This document shows positions 42,840 through 53,147 of a stretch of DNA of 64,000 nucleotides, one piece after another. Positions within the stretch are counted from its first letter, which is position 1. The number at the start of each line of letters is the position of its first letter. The stretch lies in contig NZ_QKAP01000092.1 in assembly GCF_003247215.1 (NCBI RefSeq), forward strand, positions 1-64,000, written 5' to 3'. A program made the position numbers and the translations under genes. The notes beneath the pieces are model-generated. The model saw only the letters and a program-made list of their open reading frames with translations. It ran no database searches and was not told the origin of the DNA. The DNA comes from Malonomonas rubra. GTDB taxonomy: Bacteria; Desulfobacterota; Desulfuromonadia; Desulfuromonadales; Geopsychrobacteraceae.

Positions 42840-43580
42840 TTAGAGAATCCCATCCAGGTAGGCGGCGATATCGGTACGAATCGGCATGAAGTAGATGTTG
42901 TCGTTATGTTCTTTGGCAAACTGGAGTGCTTTTTGTGCAAACGCTCGGTTCCACTCCAAGGTCGGCTCAAAATCGGGTGGGAAGACGGCGTTGTTCTTGT
43001 TTTCCCAATAATTCTGGCTGTTCTCGGTCAATACCGGAGATATCCCCCAAAAGACAGTACAGTCCCGCATGAAGCCCTGATAGATCTCCATCAGCCGCAG
43101 GTCAAAGAAGGGTTGGGTGAAAAACGCCTCTGCTCCGGCATCCTGCTTGGCTTTCAGATAGTCGATTTCCTCTTTGATCCCGTTCCGATAGGGGTCCATC
43201 CCGGCATAAACTTTGAGTTGTGGTAACTCTCTTTTCAGACGGCGGATCATCTCTAGGCAGCTAGTCCTATAGCATTTGTGGGCCATGTCCTGAGGTAGGT
43301 CGCCGGTGATGACCAGTACCGCTTCCACTTCTTGACGGCACAGTTCATCGACAATCTGAATCGGCTTGTTAGGATCGAAATCGATCGCCCGCAAGTGCGG
43401 GATGGTCTTCGGAAAAACATCACCGGCGATCATGCATCCCTGCCAGCTGCGCATGTCGAAGCGGAGAATGTCCGGAATATTGATGCGGTCGACGGATGGG
43501 AAATGGTTACGGATCAGTTCCAGCTCTTTTTTTAGGGAACCTTCACTACGGGGAACAAGTTCGATCGATATTTCAGTCAT
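42840..43580 (-). CDS. metF: methylenetetrahydrofolate reductase family protein
   Basis: ISIELVPRSEGSLKKELELIRNHFPSVDRINIPDI; ITGDLPQD; KAKQDAGAEAFFTQPFFD. Confidence 0.88.
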   Translation of the reverse strand: MTEISIELVPRSEGSLKKELELIRNHFPSVDRINIPDILRFDMRSWQGCMIAGDVFPKTIPHLRAIDFDPNKPIQIVDELCRQEVEAVLVITGDLPQDMAHKCYRTSCLEMIRRLKRELPQLKVYAGMDPYRNGIKEEIDYLKAKQDAGAEAFFTQPFFDLRLMEIYQGFMRDCTVFWGISPVLTENSQNYWENKNNAVFPPDFEPTLEWNRAFAQKALQFAKEHNDNIYFMPIRTDIAAYLDGIL

Positions 43581-43587
43581 GCTCTTC

Positions 43588-44133
43588 TTAATTCTGTTCT
43601 TTTATAATTTGGGCACTGAAGATATAGATGTCAGCGTCTGTTTCTTGCCAGGCGTCCGGCATAAGACCCGCTTTCTGACAGGTTTGTTGCAAGAAGGTAA
43701 CGCGGTCCCAGCCGTATTGGGCCGCTACTTGGGGCAATAAGACGCCCCGGCTGAAGTTTTTTTCCAGGTAAATGCCATGGGTGCCAACTTCTATCTGTTC
43801 GACATCGTCAATCTTTTCCAGCGGCGACAAGATCGAAAGCTCCAAACTGAAATTGTCGAGTTCAGCTTTTTCCATTGGCGGGAAACGGGGATCCTTGGTT
43901 GCTGATGCGACAGCCATTTCGGCAACTTCCATATAGAGAGGACGTTCGCTCTGAAAGTTGCCTATACATCCACGCAGTTTGTCATTCTGCTTGAGGGTGA
44001 CAAAGCAGCCGGAACGCTCGTTCAGGGCTTTTTCCTCTCTCGGGAGTGGAAGGTGATCCCGCTTTTCAACAATGCTGATGATAGCATCTCTGGCTATGGC
44101 CAGAAGGGTTGATGCGTCCTTTTCTGATAGCAT
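43588..44133 (-). CDS. AMMECR1 domain protein (AmmeMemoRadiSam system protein A-like)
   Basis: GCFVTLKQNDKLRGCIGNFQSERPLYMEVAEMAVASATKDPRFPPM. Confidence 0.9.
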   Translation of the reverse strand: MLSEKDASTLLAIARDAIISIVEKRDHLPLPREEKALNERSGCFVTLKQNDKLRGCIGNFQSERPLYMEVAEMAVASATKDPRFPPMEKAELDNFSLELSILSPLEKIDDVEQIEVGTHGIYLEKNFSRGVLLPQVAAQYGWDRVTFLQQTCQKAGLMPDAWQETDADIYIFSAQIIKEQN

Positions 44134-44282
44134 CTAATGTCTCCCAATTTGATAGCAAAAGTTGTCACTTCATAGAGTGTTCATTTATAGTGTCTGAGAT
44201 GGATGTACGCAACATTTTTATCGAAATGTAGTATACGTCATTGCGTTGAGTTTTTTCTGTGGTTTGTTTTTGGAGAGTGCAA

Positions 44283-45572
44283 ATGAGAACTGTTACCCGT
44301 TTTTTCTGGTTGTTGGTACTTTTGGGAGCGCTTGTCGGCTGCGCCGTTAACCCGGTGACTGGCAGGAAAGAGTTGGCTTTGATGCAGGTTTCCCCAGAGG
44401 AGGAAATTCTGTTGGGAAAGAAATCCTTCGGTCAGGCCATGCAGACCATGGGGGGGATTTATCCGGATGATTCGGTCAACGATTATGTCGATCGAGTTGG
44501 GCAGCGGGTCGCTAAGCGCAGCCACCGGCCGGAATTGAATTATTCATTTAAGGTCGTCAACGATTCTTCACCCAACGCATTTGCGTTGCCCGGAGGATTC
44601 ATCGGGGTGTCCCGCGGGCTTCTGATTAATCTGGAAGATGAAGCACAGCTTGCGGCGGTATTGGGGCATGAGATAGGTCATGTGACAGCCCGACATAGTG
44701 TTCAGGGTATGCAGCGCTCGACTTTTTTGGATACGGTAGTCGGACTGGCGGGAATTGCAGCGGGAGAACAATATGGGGATTTGGCGTCGCAGATCGGGGG
44801 AGTCACAGCAAACCTAATTGATAAGCGTTACAGCCGTGACCAGGAAAGCGAGTCGGATTGGCTCGGGATCGATTATATGGTTCTTGCCGGATATGACCCG
44901 CAGGGGGCGATTGAATTGCAGGAAATTTTTTACCGTAAGATTGAAAATGGACAGAATACTGACTGGTTGAGCGGTCTGTTCCGCAGCCACCCCTTTTCTA
45001 AGGAACGCCTCGATGCTAACCGGACTTATGTCGCCGGGAAGTATTTGGACCGTTCCGGTTATGGTCTCGATCGGAACAGCTATCAGCAGTCAATAGAAGC
45101 AGTGCTGAAAACACAGGAAGCCTATGAATTATATGATCAGGCGTTGAAATTGGAAAGCCAAGGCCAACTTGAAGCGGCGATCGAGACCTATCATCAAGCG
45201 ATGCAAAATGCTCCGACCCACGGGTTGCTGCTGAATGCTCTGGGAATGGCCTATCTACGCAAGGAGGACCTGATTCCGGCCAAACGTTATCTATTGAAGG
45301 CAATCAATACAGACCCCGACTATTATCAGTCCCGCATGGGACTCGGTTATCTTTACCTGAAAGACAGGAAATTTGCTGACGCATCTTCTCAATTGAAGAA
45401 ATCGCTCGAGTTGATGCCGACTGTACAAGCGGCCTACCTGCTCGGTGAAGCCGAAGAAGCACAAGGGAATCTTGCGCAGGCGCGCGAACTCTATCAAGCA
45501 GTTAGTCAGGCTGATGCCAATGGCAAGTTGGGACAAGCAGCAGCGGCTAAACTGAAAGGGCTTTCTGAATGA
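44283..45572 (+). CDS. M48 family metallopeptidase lipoprotein with TPR tail (BepA-like)
   Basis: Lipobox LVGCAVNPVTGRKELALM; LGHEIGHVTARHS (HEXXH); C-terminal TPRs. Confidence 0.92.
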   Translation: MRTVTRFFWLLVLLGALVGCAVNPVTGRKELALMQVSPEEEILLGKKSFGQAMQTMGGIYPDDSVNDYVDRVGQRVAKRSHRPELNYSFKVVNDSSPNAFALPGGFIGVSRGLLINLEDEAQLAAVLGHEIGHVTARHSVQGMQRSTFLDTVVGLAGIAAGEQYGDLASQIGGVTANLIDKRYSRDQESESDWLGIDYMVLAGYDPQGAIELQEIFYRKIENGQNTDWLSGLFRSHPFSKERLDANRTYVAGKYLDRSGYGLDRNSYQQSIEAVLKTQEAYELYDQALKLESQGQLEAAIETYHQAMQNAPTHGLLLNALGMAYLRKEDLIPAKRYLLKAINTDPDYYQSRMGLGYLYLKDRKFADASSQLKKSLELMPTVQAAYLLGEAEEAQGNLAQARELYQAVSQADANGKLGQAAAAKLKGLSE

Positions 45573-46096
45573 ACGGACTCGACTGGCAGTGGCCGTTATC
45601 AGCTGGTGAAACGCTTCGCTGGCAAGGCCGCCCGGCGCCGCGCTGCTTTGTCTGGCGCAACTGGAAACAGGCCGCCGTTGGTACCATGCTTTTTCTAGCG
45701 AGCAGCTTCTGGCTGATGCTTGCCTATGAACTGTTCAAGAAGGATGGCTCCCCTTGGTGGTTGCTGCTGATCCCGGTTCCGCTGGTGCTGCTTTCGCTCT
45801 GGTTTGGACCGGTAAACTTACTCCTGACTCGAATTCGTTGGGAGAAGGTTTTTTATGCTGTAACCGAGCAAAGACTGTTGGTTCGCGATGGCCAGTTTAA
45901 GGCTCGTTTCGCTAGTTTCCCGCTTGACGAGATCGAGGGTTGGCAACAAAAGAAGTATGGTGCTCAGCTGATCGGCCTGCGGCTGCAACTTCGGAATCGC
46001 CCTCCGGTTATCCTGCATTGCATTGAACAGCCACAGAACTTGGTCGAATGTCTGCAGTGTGAACTTACACCGAGCACAACCAAGGAATCTGTTTGA
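45569..46096 (+). CDS. PH-domain-like membrane protein
   Basis: Two TM helices then FYAVTEQRLLVRDGQFKARFASFPLDEIEGWQ; overlaps the upstream stop by 4 bp. Confidence 0.6.
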   Translation: MNGLDWQWPLSAGETLRWQGRPAPRCFVWRNWKQAAVGTMLFLASSFWLMLAYELFKKDGSPWWLLLIPVPLVLLSLWFGPVNLLLTRIRWEKVFYAVTEQRLLVRDGQFKARFASFPLDEIEGWQQKKYGAQLIGLRLQLRNRPPVILHCIEQPQNLVECLQCELTPSTTKESV

Positions 46097-46156
46097 CTTG
46101 CCGGAAAATCAGCCGTTATGATGCGCGGAATTTTGCATAGCGGATAGTTAGGAATT

Positions 46157-47473
46157 ATGGGAAAAGCTTTTTATTTAGAAACGTTCGGATGTCAAATGAA
46201 TGTCGTCGATTCGGAGAGGATCGTCGATTTGTTGGAAGGGATTGGTTATGCACAGGTCGATGCAGCAGAAAAAGCTGACTTGGTTCTGTTGAACACCTGC
46301 TCGGTGCGCGACAAAGCCGAGCGCAAGGTCTACGGCCATCTTGGTCGTTTCAAGCCGATCAAGGACCGTCGCCCTGAATTGATCATCGGCGTCGGTGGTT
46401 GTGTCGCCCAGCAGGAAGGGGAAAAGATGCTCGAAACCGTCCCTTACCTAGACTTGGTGTTCGGTACCCACAATATACATCGATTGCCGGAGTTGGTTCT
46501 GCAGGCAGAAGAAAAACGCCGCGGCAGTGTCACCGATTTTCTTGACCGAGAAACTCGGCTCAACCTGTTTCCACATCGGAGTGTGCGCGACAATGTGACC
46601 CGGTTTGTAACGGTCATGCAGGGCTGCGATAATTTTTGCTCATACTGCATCGTGCCCTATGTCCGTGGCCGTGAAGTAAGTCGCCCAAGTGGTGAGATCA
46701 AAGCTGAAATCGAAGGCTTGGTCGCGCAAGGGGTTCGCGAAGTGACCCTGTTGGGGCAGAACGTAAACTCCTATGGTTTAAAGGAAGATGGGGAACTCTC
46801 TTTCGCCGAGTTGCTGAACGAGGTCAATCAGGTAGCTGGTCTGGAGCGGCTTCGTTTTGCGACCTCGCATCCGAAGGATATGACCGATGAGCTGATCAAT
46901 TGTTTTGGTCGGCTCGACAAATTGTGCAAGCATATTCACCTGCCGGTGCAAAGTGGTTCCGATCGAATTCTCGAGTTGATGAATCGTGGTTACACGGCAG
47001 CCGATTACCTGCGCAAGGTGGAGGGCTTGAAATCGGTCTGCCCTGAAATCCGTTTGACTACCGATATCATTGTCGGCTTTCCTGGTGAAACTGAGGATGA
47101 TTTTCTTGCCACCCTCGAAATGGTTGAGATGGTGCGCTATGCTGATGCCTTCACCTTCCTCTATTCGCCTCGTTCCGGAACCAAGGCGGCGGAATTGCAG
47201 GATGACCAATCGAGCGTGCTGAAGCAGGAACGTTTCGAGAGGCTTTGCGCCCTGCAGAACCGGATTGGTGAGGAGATTTGGCAGCAGGATCTAGACAAAG
47301 TCTTGCCGGTGCTGGTCGAAGGGGAAAGCAAGCAGGGGGACGGCCAACTGTTCGGTCGAACTACCTGGAACCGGATTGTCAACTTCGTAGGGGAAAAGGA
47401 ACTGATTGGTATGACTGTGCCAGTCAAGATTGTTAAAGTTTTCCGTAACTCGAACCTGGGTGAGTTGATATAA
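46157..47473 (+). CDS. miaB: tRNA-2-methylthio-N6-dimethylallyladenosine synthase
   Basis: ETFGCQMNVVDSER; radical SAM GCDNFCSYCIVPYVRGREVSR; C-terminal TRAM-like region. Confidence 0.97.
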   Translation: MGKAFYLETFGCQMNVVDSERIVDLLEGIGYAQVDAAEKADLVLLNTCSVRDKAERKVYGHLGRFKPIKDRRPELIIGVGGCVAQQEGEKMLETVPYLDLVFGTHNIHRLPELVLQAEEKRRGSVTDFLDRETRLNLFPHRSVRDNVTRFVTVMQGCDNFCSYCIVPYVRGREVSRPSGEIKAEIEGLVAQGVREVTLLGQNVNSYGLKEDGELSFAELLNEVNQVAGLERLRFATSHPKDMTDELINCFGRLDKLCKHIHLPVQSGSDRILELMNRGYTAADYLRKVEGLKSVCPEIRLTTDIIVGFPGETEDDFLATLEMVEMVRYADAFTFLYSPRSGTKAAELQDDQSSVLKQERFERLCALQNRIGEEIWQQDLDKVLPVLVEGESKQGDGQLFGRTTWNRIVNFVGEKELIGMTVPVKIVKVFRNSNLGELI

Positions 47474-47516
47474 ACCCTTAATTCTTAATGTTTCATCATA
47501 CATATGGGAGACGGAT

Positions 47517-48173
47517 ATGATCGATCTGCATACCCACACCTTTTTCAGTGATGGCGAACTGGTACCTGCTGAGCTAGTCCGCCGCGCCGCGGTGGCTGGT
47601 TACCGGGCGCTGGCGATTACCGATCACGCTGATCAGAGTAATATCGCCTGGCTGCTATCGAAGCTGGTTGGCGTCGTCGATGATATCGGCAGGTCGAACA
47701 ATATGCAGGTGCTGGCTGGCGTCGAGTTGACCCACGTCGCTCCGCACATGATCGCTGACACTGCAAAGCTGGCGCGCGACAATGGTGCTGAAATCATCGT
47801 TGTACACGGGGAAACCATCGTTGAACCGGTGATGGAGGGAACCAACCGGGCGGCGATAGAAGCGGGCGTCGACATTCTCTCTCATCCCGGCCTGATCGCA
47901 GAAGAGGATGTCAAACTTGCGGCAGAAAAAGGTGTCTACTTGGAAATTACTACCCGCAAAGGGCATTCGCTGACCAATGGGCATGTCGCTAAGCTGGCGC
48001 TCAAATATGGAGCCAAGGTGGTTATCGATAATGATGCGCACGGTCCTGGCGATCTGGTTTCCCTGGAGATGGCGCGTAAAGTAGCATTGGGTGCTGGCAT
48101 GACCGAGGAACTGTTTCAGCAGGCACGTAAAAATTCCGCAGCACTGGTCACTAAGGTGAAGGGAAAGGCCTAG
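47517..48173 (+). CDS. PHP domain-containing (histidinol-phosphatase-like) protein
   Basis: MIDLHTHTFFSDGELVPAELVRRA; ALAITDHADQSN; DNDAHGPGDL. Confidence 0.9.
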   Translation: MIDLHTHTFFSDGELVPAELVRRAAVAGYRALAITDHADQSNIAWLLSKLVGVVDDIGRSNNMQVLAGVELTHVAPHMIADTAKLARDNGAEIIVVHGETIVEPVMEGTNRAAIEAGVDILSHPGLIAEEDVKLAAEKGVYLEITTRKGHSLTNGHVAKLALKYGAKVVIDNDAHGPGDLVSLEMARKVALGAGMTEELFQQARKNSAALVTKVKGKA

Positions 48174-49238
48174 ATGAAAAAGAAGGATTTCGCGTTTCTA
48201 AAGCAACTGGTCGAAACCCCTAGCCCCTCTGGTTATGAACAACCGGCGCAGCGGGTCATTCGTGCCCAGCTTGATGGTGTCGCTGATGAAATACACACAG
48301 ATGTCATGGGTAATTTGATCGCTCATCTTGAGGGGGATGGTGGCCCTAAGCTGATGCTTGCCGGGCACTGTGATGAGATCGGATTCATGGTGCAGTATGT
48401 TGACGACAACGGTTTTATCTACTTTGGTGCCATCGGTGGCGTTGATCCGCATCTGATACCGGGACAACGGGTTTCAATCCATGCCGCAGATACAATTATC
48501 CCTGGGGTTATCGGCAAGAAGGCGATTCACCTGATCGACCCGGCTGACCGGGAAAAAGTCATCAAACTGAAAGAACAGTACATCGATATCGGTTGCAGCA
48601 ACAAGGAGCAGGTGCTGAAGCTGGTCAAGATCGGTGACCCGATAACCTTTTCCGTCGGTGTCGAAAAGCTGCAGGGGGACCGGGTTGCCTCACGTGCTTT
48701 TGATGACAAAATGGGCTCTTTTATCGTCACTGAAGTGATGAAGAGGGTCAAAGAGCAGGGTGGTGCGACAGCCGAACTCTTTTCAGTTTCTACTGTACAG
48801 GAAGAGGTCGGCCTGCGTGGCGGCACAACCAGCAGCTACGGCGTCAACCCGGATGCCGGAATTGTCGTCGAAGTGACCCACGCCACCGATTATCCCGGAG
48901 TTGAAAAGCAGGGGATTGGTGAGGTTATGGTCGGCGAGGGGCCGGTGATTGCTCGTGGCGCAAACATCAACCCGGTGTTGTTCGACCTGCTGATGCAGAT
49001 CGCCGAAGCAGAGAAGATCCCGGTGCAAGTAATCGGTGTGCCGCGTGCTACCGGCACCGATGCTAACGCGATGCAGCTTTCGCGGGGCGGAGTGGCGACG
49101 GCCCTGGTCGGTATCCCACTGCGCTATATGCACACCCCGGTCGAGGTTCTTTCTCTGAGTGATCTGGAGAACGCCATTAAGTTGCTGACATCTTTTACAC
49201 TGCGGCTCGATAAAGACCAAAGTTTTATTCCACAATGA
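48174..49238 (+). CDS. M42 family metallopeptidase
   Basis: LVETPSPSGYEQPAQRVI; LAGHCDEIGFMV; STVQEEVGLRGG; RGGVATALVGIPLRYMHTPVE. Confidence 0.94.
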   Translation: MKKKDFAFLKQLVETPSPSGYEQPAQRVIRAQLDGVADEIHTDVMGNLIAHLEGDGGPKLMLAGHCDEIGFMVQYVDDNGFIYFGAIGGVDPHLIPGQRVSIHAADTIIPGVIGKKAIHLIDPADREKVIKLKEQYIDIGCSNKEQVLKLVKIGDPITFSVGVEKLQGDRVASRAFDDKMGSFIVTEVMKRVKEQGGATAELFSVSTVQEEVGLRGGTTSSYGVNPDAGIVVEVTHATDYPGVEKQGIGEVMVGEGPVIARGANINPVLFDLLMQIAEAEKIPVQVIGVPRATGTDANAMQLSRGGVATALVGIPLRYMHTPVEVLSLSDLENAIKLLTSFTLRLDKDQSFIPQ

Positions 49239-49256
49239 GGGAACCAATAGTCAGAA

Positions 49257-49295
49257 AGAAAGCCCCGTCAAATTCTGGTGGGGCTTTCTTGTTTT
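49257..49295 (+). terminator. rho-independent terminator
   Basis: AGAAAGCCCC-gtcaaattctggt-GGGGCTTTCT then TGTTTTT. Confidence 0.88.
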
Positions 49296-49465
49296 TACGC
49301 ACGAGAAGCAGCGGCCTGGAGCGCCTGGAAGAGAGTAAAAAACTCTTTTAGTAGCGTGTTTTTACTTTTCTTTTTAGCTTGTTGGCTCTATTATTGCGCG
49401 CTTTTTGCGCTAAAGTATGGTTACACTGCCGCGAGCAGGTCAAGCTTTAACCCAGATGAGGTGTA

Positions 49466-49900
49466 ATGGATAAACTGATTGTAGGGTGGCGGGAATGGAT
49501 GTCGCTACCCGAACTGAACATTCCGGCAATCAAGGCAAAGGTCGACACTGGAGCGCGAACCTCTGCTCTGCACGCGTTTTTTGTCGAACCCTTCACGAGA
49601 GATGGCATCGAGATGGTGCGCTTCGGGGTGCACCCGCAGCAGAAACGTGGGGATGCTGAAGTTATCTGCGAGTATCCGGTTAAGGATTATCGGCAGGTCA
49701 GCGATTCAGGCGGTCATAAAGAGATGCGTTATGTTATCGAAACAGAGGCTCGGCTTGGTGATCGGAGCTGGAATATCGAGATGACCCTGACCAATCGAGA
49801 TAGCATGAAATTCCGCATGTTGCTGGGACGTACGGCGATGAGAGGGATACTGGTCAATCCGAAGAAGTCTTTTCTGGTTGGGCGAGAGCCCGCCGAATAA
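49466..49900 (+). CDS. RimK-associated retropepsin-like protein (annotated 'ATP-dependent zinc protease' family)
   Basis: PAIKAKVDTGARTSALHA (DTGA motif); LGRTAMRGILVNPKKSFLVG. Confidence 0.9.
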   Translation: MDKLIVGWREWMSLPELNIPAIKAKVDTGARTSALHAFFVEPFTRDGIEMVRFGVHPQQKRGDAEVICEYPVKDYRQVSDSGGHKEMRYVIETEARLGDRSWNIEMTLTNRDSMKFRMLLGRTAMRGILVNPKKSFLVGREPAE

Positions 49901-49923
49901 ATTGGTTTTAAAAAGAGGTTGTA

Positions 49924-50829
49924 ATGAAAATAGCCATTCTTTCAAGAAATCCGGAGTTGTATTCGACCCATCGTTTAGTGGTGGCGGCTAAAGAGAGGGG
50001 GCACGAGGTGCGGGTTATCGATCCGTTGCTTTGCTACATGACGATCGCCACCCAGCGCCCGACAATCCATTATAAAGGTGAAGAGCTGGTTGATTACAAT
50101 GCGATCATTCCCCGTATCGGTGCGTCGATTACTTTTTACGGCACTGCGGTCGTCCGGCAGTTTGAAATGATGGGGGTTTACAGTGTCAATGAGTCGGTGG
50201 CTATCAGTCGCTCACGGGACAAACTGCGCAGTTTGCAGCTGCTTGCGCGAAAAGGGATTGGTCTGCCGGTAACCGGTTTCGCCCATTCGACCAAGTACAC
50301 CAATGATCTGATCAGCCTAGCGGGAGGAGCACCCCTCGTGATCAAGTTATTGGAAGGAACTCAAGGGGTTGGAGTCGTCCTGGCCGAAACCGGCAAGGCG
50401 GCAGAGAGTGTTATTGAAGCCTTTCGTGGGCTGAAGGAGAATATCCTTGTTCAGGAATTCATCAAGGAGGCCCAAGGGGCTGACTTGCGCTGCCTGGTCA
50501 TTGGTGACAAGGTTGTCGCGGCGATGAAGCGGCAAAGCAAGGAAGGTGAGTTCCGTTCCAACCTGCATCGCGGTGGCAGTGCCACCGTTGCTCGCTTGAC
50601 GCCGAGCGAGCGAGCGACAGCGGTCCGCGCTGCGAAAATTATGGGATTGAACGTCGCTGGCGTTGATCTGCTTCGTTCCAATCATGGTCCGGTGGTGATG
50701 GAGGTTAACTCCTCTCCCGGGCTTGAAGGGATAGAAACCGCCACCGAAAAGGATGTCGCCGGGATGATCATTCAATTCGTCGAAAAACAGGCAAGGCCGG
50801 GGAATACCAGGACCAGAGGGAAGGGATGA
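49924..50829 (+). CDS. rimK: RimK family ATP-grasp alpha-L-glutamate ligase
   Basis: [79 protein letters not shown]. Confidence 0.94.
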   Translation: MKIAILSRNPELYSTHRLVVAAKERGHEVRVIDPLLCYMTIATQRPTIHYKGEELVDYNAIIPRIGASITFYGTAVVRQFEMMGVYSVNESVAISRSRDKLRSLQLLARKGIGLPVTGFAHSTKYTNDLISLAGGAPLVIKLLEGTQGVGVVLAETGKAAESVIEAFRGLKENILVQEFIKEAQGADLRCLVIGDKVVAAMKRQSKEGEFRSNLHRGGSATVARLTPSERATAVRAAKIMGLNVAGVDLLRSNHGPVVMEVNSSPGLEGIETATEKDVAGMIIQFVEKQARPGNTRTRGKG

Positions 50830-51857
50830 GTCGTAACGGTCCGTTTGAAATTTGTGGTAAGACGGTTGCTCCGGGCAGTCGTGCAACGGTCGATTTGCCG
50901 ATGGCACGTCTATATACCCACAACGAAATCACTTTGCCGGTGCATGTCGTGCATGGCAAAAGAAGCGGGCCCGTCATCTTTGTCAGCGCCGCCGTCCATG
51001 GTGATGAGATTAATGGTGTTGAAATTATTCGTCGCCTACTGAAAGTAAAGGCCCTCTCCAGTATCAAAGGGACCCTCCTGGCGGTACCGATAGTCAATCC
51101 GTTCGGCTTTATCCAGCGATCCCGCTACATGCCTGATCGGCGTGATCTTAATCGCTCGTTTCCAGGCACCCCGAAAGGGTCGCTTGCGGGTCGCCTTGCC
51201 AATCTGTTTATGACTGAAATCGCCGAACGCTCCGATTTCGGGATAGATCTGCATACCGGCTCAAATTTTAGATCCAACTTGCCGCAAGTGAGGGCGAGCC
51301 TGGATGACGAGCAGACGATCGCGCTTGCCAGGGCATTTGGCACACCGGTCATTGTGCCATCAGAACTGCGCGAAGGATCCTTGCGCGAAGCGATTGCCGA
51401 TCTCGGTAAACCAGTTTTGGTGTACGAAGGCGGAGAAGCGCTCTATTTCAACGAAGCTGCCATTCGAACCGGGTTGAATGGCATCGTCAGGTTGATGCGG
51501 CATGTCGGAATGTTGCCGAAGGGGCGAAAGCAGAAGCTTGTCGAGCCAATTATCACTCACAAAACCAGCTGGATTAGAGCGACGATGAGTGGGACTTTTA
51601 CCCGCAAGGTGAATTTGGGCGAGTTGGTTAGACAGGGAACTCGAGTCGGGATACTCAGTGATCCTTTGGGGGATGATCGCGAAGAAGTCGTTGCACCTTT
51701 TACTGGGGTTGTTATCGGTCAGTCGAACCTGCCTCTGGCGCACGAAGGAGATGCCTTGATTCATCTGGCCAGGGTGCCGGATGCCAGTGAAGCGGAGAAT
51801 GCTCTCGATGATTACACCTCAAATTTGACTGAGGATGATTTCAGCTTGGAGCGCTGA
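50826..51857 (+). CDS. succinylglutamate desuccinylase/aspartoacylase family protein
   Basis: [40 protein letters not shown] zinc-carboxypeptidase-type motifs. Confidence 0.92.
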   Translation: MSRNGPFEICGKTVAPGSRATVDLPMARLYTHNEITLPVHVVHGKRSGPVIFVSAAVHGDEINGVEIIRRLLKVKALSSIKGTLLAVPIVNPFGFIQRSRYMPDRRDLNRSFPGTPKGSLAGRLANLFMTEIAERSDFGIDLHTGSNFRSNLPQVRASLDDEQTIALARAFGTPVIVPSELREGSLREAIADLGKPVLVYEGGEALYFNEAAIRTGLNGIVRLMRHVGMLPKGRKQKLVEPIITHKTSWIRATMSGTFTRKVNLGELVRQGTRVGILSDPLGDDREEVVAPFTGVVIGQSNLPLAHEGDALIHLARVPDASEAENALDDYTSNLTEDDFSLER

Positions 51858-52028
51858 AACGTTCATACTTGACAACTCATTAGTGTTGCCGTAAGTATTT
51901 AGATTATTGGTCAATTTGTTGATCTAGTTAGATTATGGATTGAAAGTTCAGCGAAGTCAGGGGCTCATTCCCTCCTTTCTCTCTTGCTTCATCCTCCTGA
52001 CATTGCTGTTTAGTGGTGGGAGGTTTGT

Positions 52029-53147
52029 ATGTCTATAGCACCATTTCGACGCCGTGTAGAGCAATTACTTGAGCAGGCTGATGTTGCCGTCGATGGCAAC
52101 CGCCCTTGGGATCTTCAGGTAAAGCATCCGAGGTTTTTTCAGCGGGTTCTGGCTCAGGGTTCGCTCGGTTTCGGAGAATCCTACATGGATGGCTGGTGGG
52201 AGGCGAAGTCTCCTGATCAGCTGCTCACTCGGCTGATAAGTGCCAAAATAAACAGTAAAGTCAAATCTGCCGTGGTCGCTTTTGATGCTTTTAAAGCAAA
52301 ACTGTTTAACCGACAGACTACCAAACGAGCCTTTCTGGTCGGAGAAAAGCACTATGATGCCGGCAATGATTTGTACCAGAAAATGCTCGATAAACGGATG
52401 ATCTACAGCTGTGCTTACTGGCAGGATGCCGAAACTCTCGATCAGGCGCAGGAGCAGAAACTTGATCTGATATGTCGCAAGTTGGATTTGAAGCCTGGGG
52501 AGAAGGTACTCGATATCGGTTGCGGCTGGGGGGGCACTGCCAAGTTCATGGCGGAACGCTACGGGGTAGAGGTGGTTGGCGTAACTATTTCTAGCTCACA
52601 GGCGGAACTAGCTCGAGAAAAATGTAAAAACTTGCCGATCGAGATCAGACTGCAGGATTATCGTAAGCTGAAAGGGGAATTTGATAAGATCGTCTCGGTT
52701 GGCATGTTCGAGCACGTCGGGCACAAGAATTATCGTACCTATTTTTGTAAAGTTTCCGAGTTGTTAAAGGATGATGGCTTGTTTCTTCTGCATACCATCG
52801 GTGGAAACCGGCCGGCATCCCGCACCGATCCCTGGATCGAGCGTTACATCTTTCCGAACGGGGTGATCCCCTCGTCACAGCAAATCAGTAAGGCGTTTGA
52901 AGGGATCTTTGTGCTAGAAGACTGGCACAACTTCGGGCCTGATTATGATCGGACCCTGATGGTTTGGCAGGAGAATTTCGAACATGCTTGGTCTGAACTG
53001 AAAGCTAATTACGACGAGCGCTTCCGACGGATGTGGCTCTATTATTTGAGCTGCTCGGCCGCCTCCTTCAGGGCACGTGACAACCAGGTCTGGCAGCTGG
53101 TCCTGTCCAGATATGGTATCCCAGGGGGACGACGGTTCCCGCGTTAA
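52029..53147 (+). CDS. cfa: cyclopropane-fatty-acyl-phospholipid synthase
   Basis: GFGESYMDGWWEAKSPDQLLTRL; HYDAGNDLYQKMLDKRMIYSCAYW; VLDIGCGWGGTAKFMAERYGVEVVGVTIS. Confidence 0.95.
   Translation: MSIAPFRRRVEQLLEQADVAVDGNRPWDLQVKHPRFFQRVLAQGSLGFGESYMDGWWEAKSPDQLLTRLISAKINSKVKSAVVAFDAFKAKLFNRQTTKRAFLVGEKHYDAGNDLYQKMLDKRMIYSCAYWQDAETLDQAQEQKLDLICRKLDLKPGEKVLDIGCGWGGTAKFMAERYGVEVVGVTISSSQAELAREKCKNLPIEIRLQDYRKLKGEFDKIVSVGMFEHVGHKNYRTYFCKVSELLKDDGLFLLHTIGGNRPASRTDPWIERYIFPNGVIPSSQQISKAFEGIFVLEDWHNFGPDYDRTLMVWQENFEHAWSELKANYDERFRRMWLYYLSCSAASFRARDNQVWQLVLSRYGIPGGRRFPR

Noticed and set aside
49278-49466. 62-aa ORF with a hydrophobic stretch
   Set aside because: Begins inside a rho-independent terminator hairpin and lacks a convincing SD; likely spurious.
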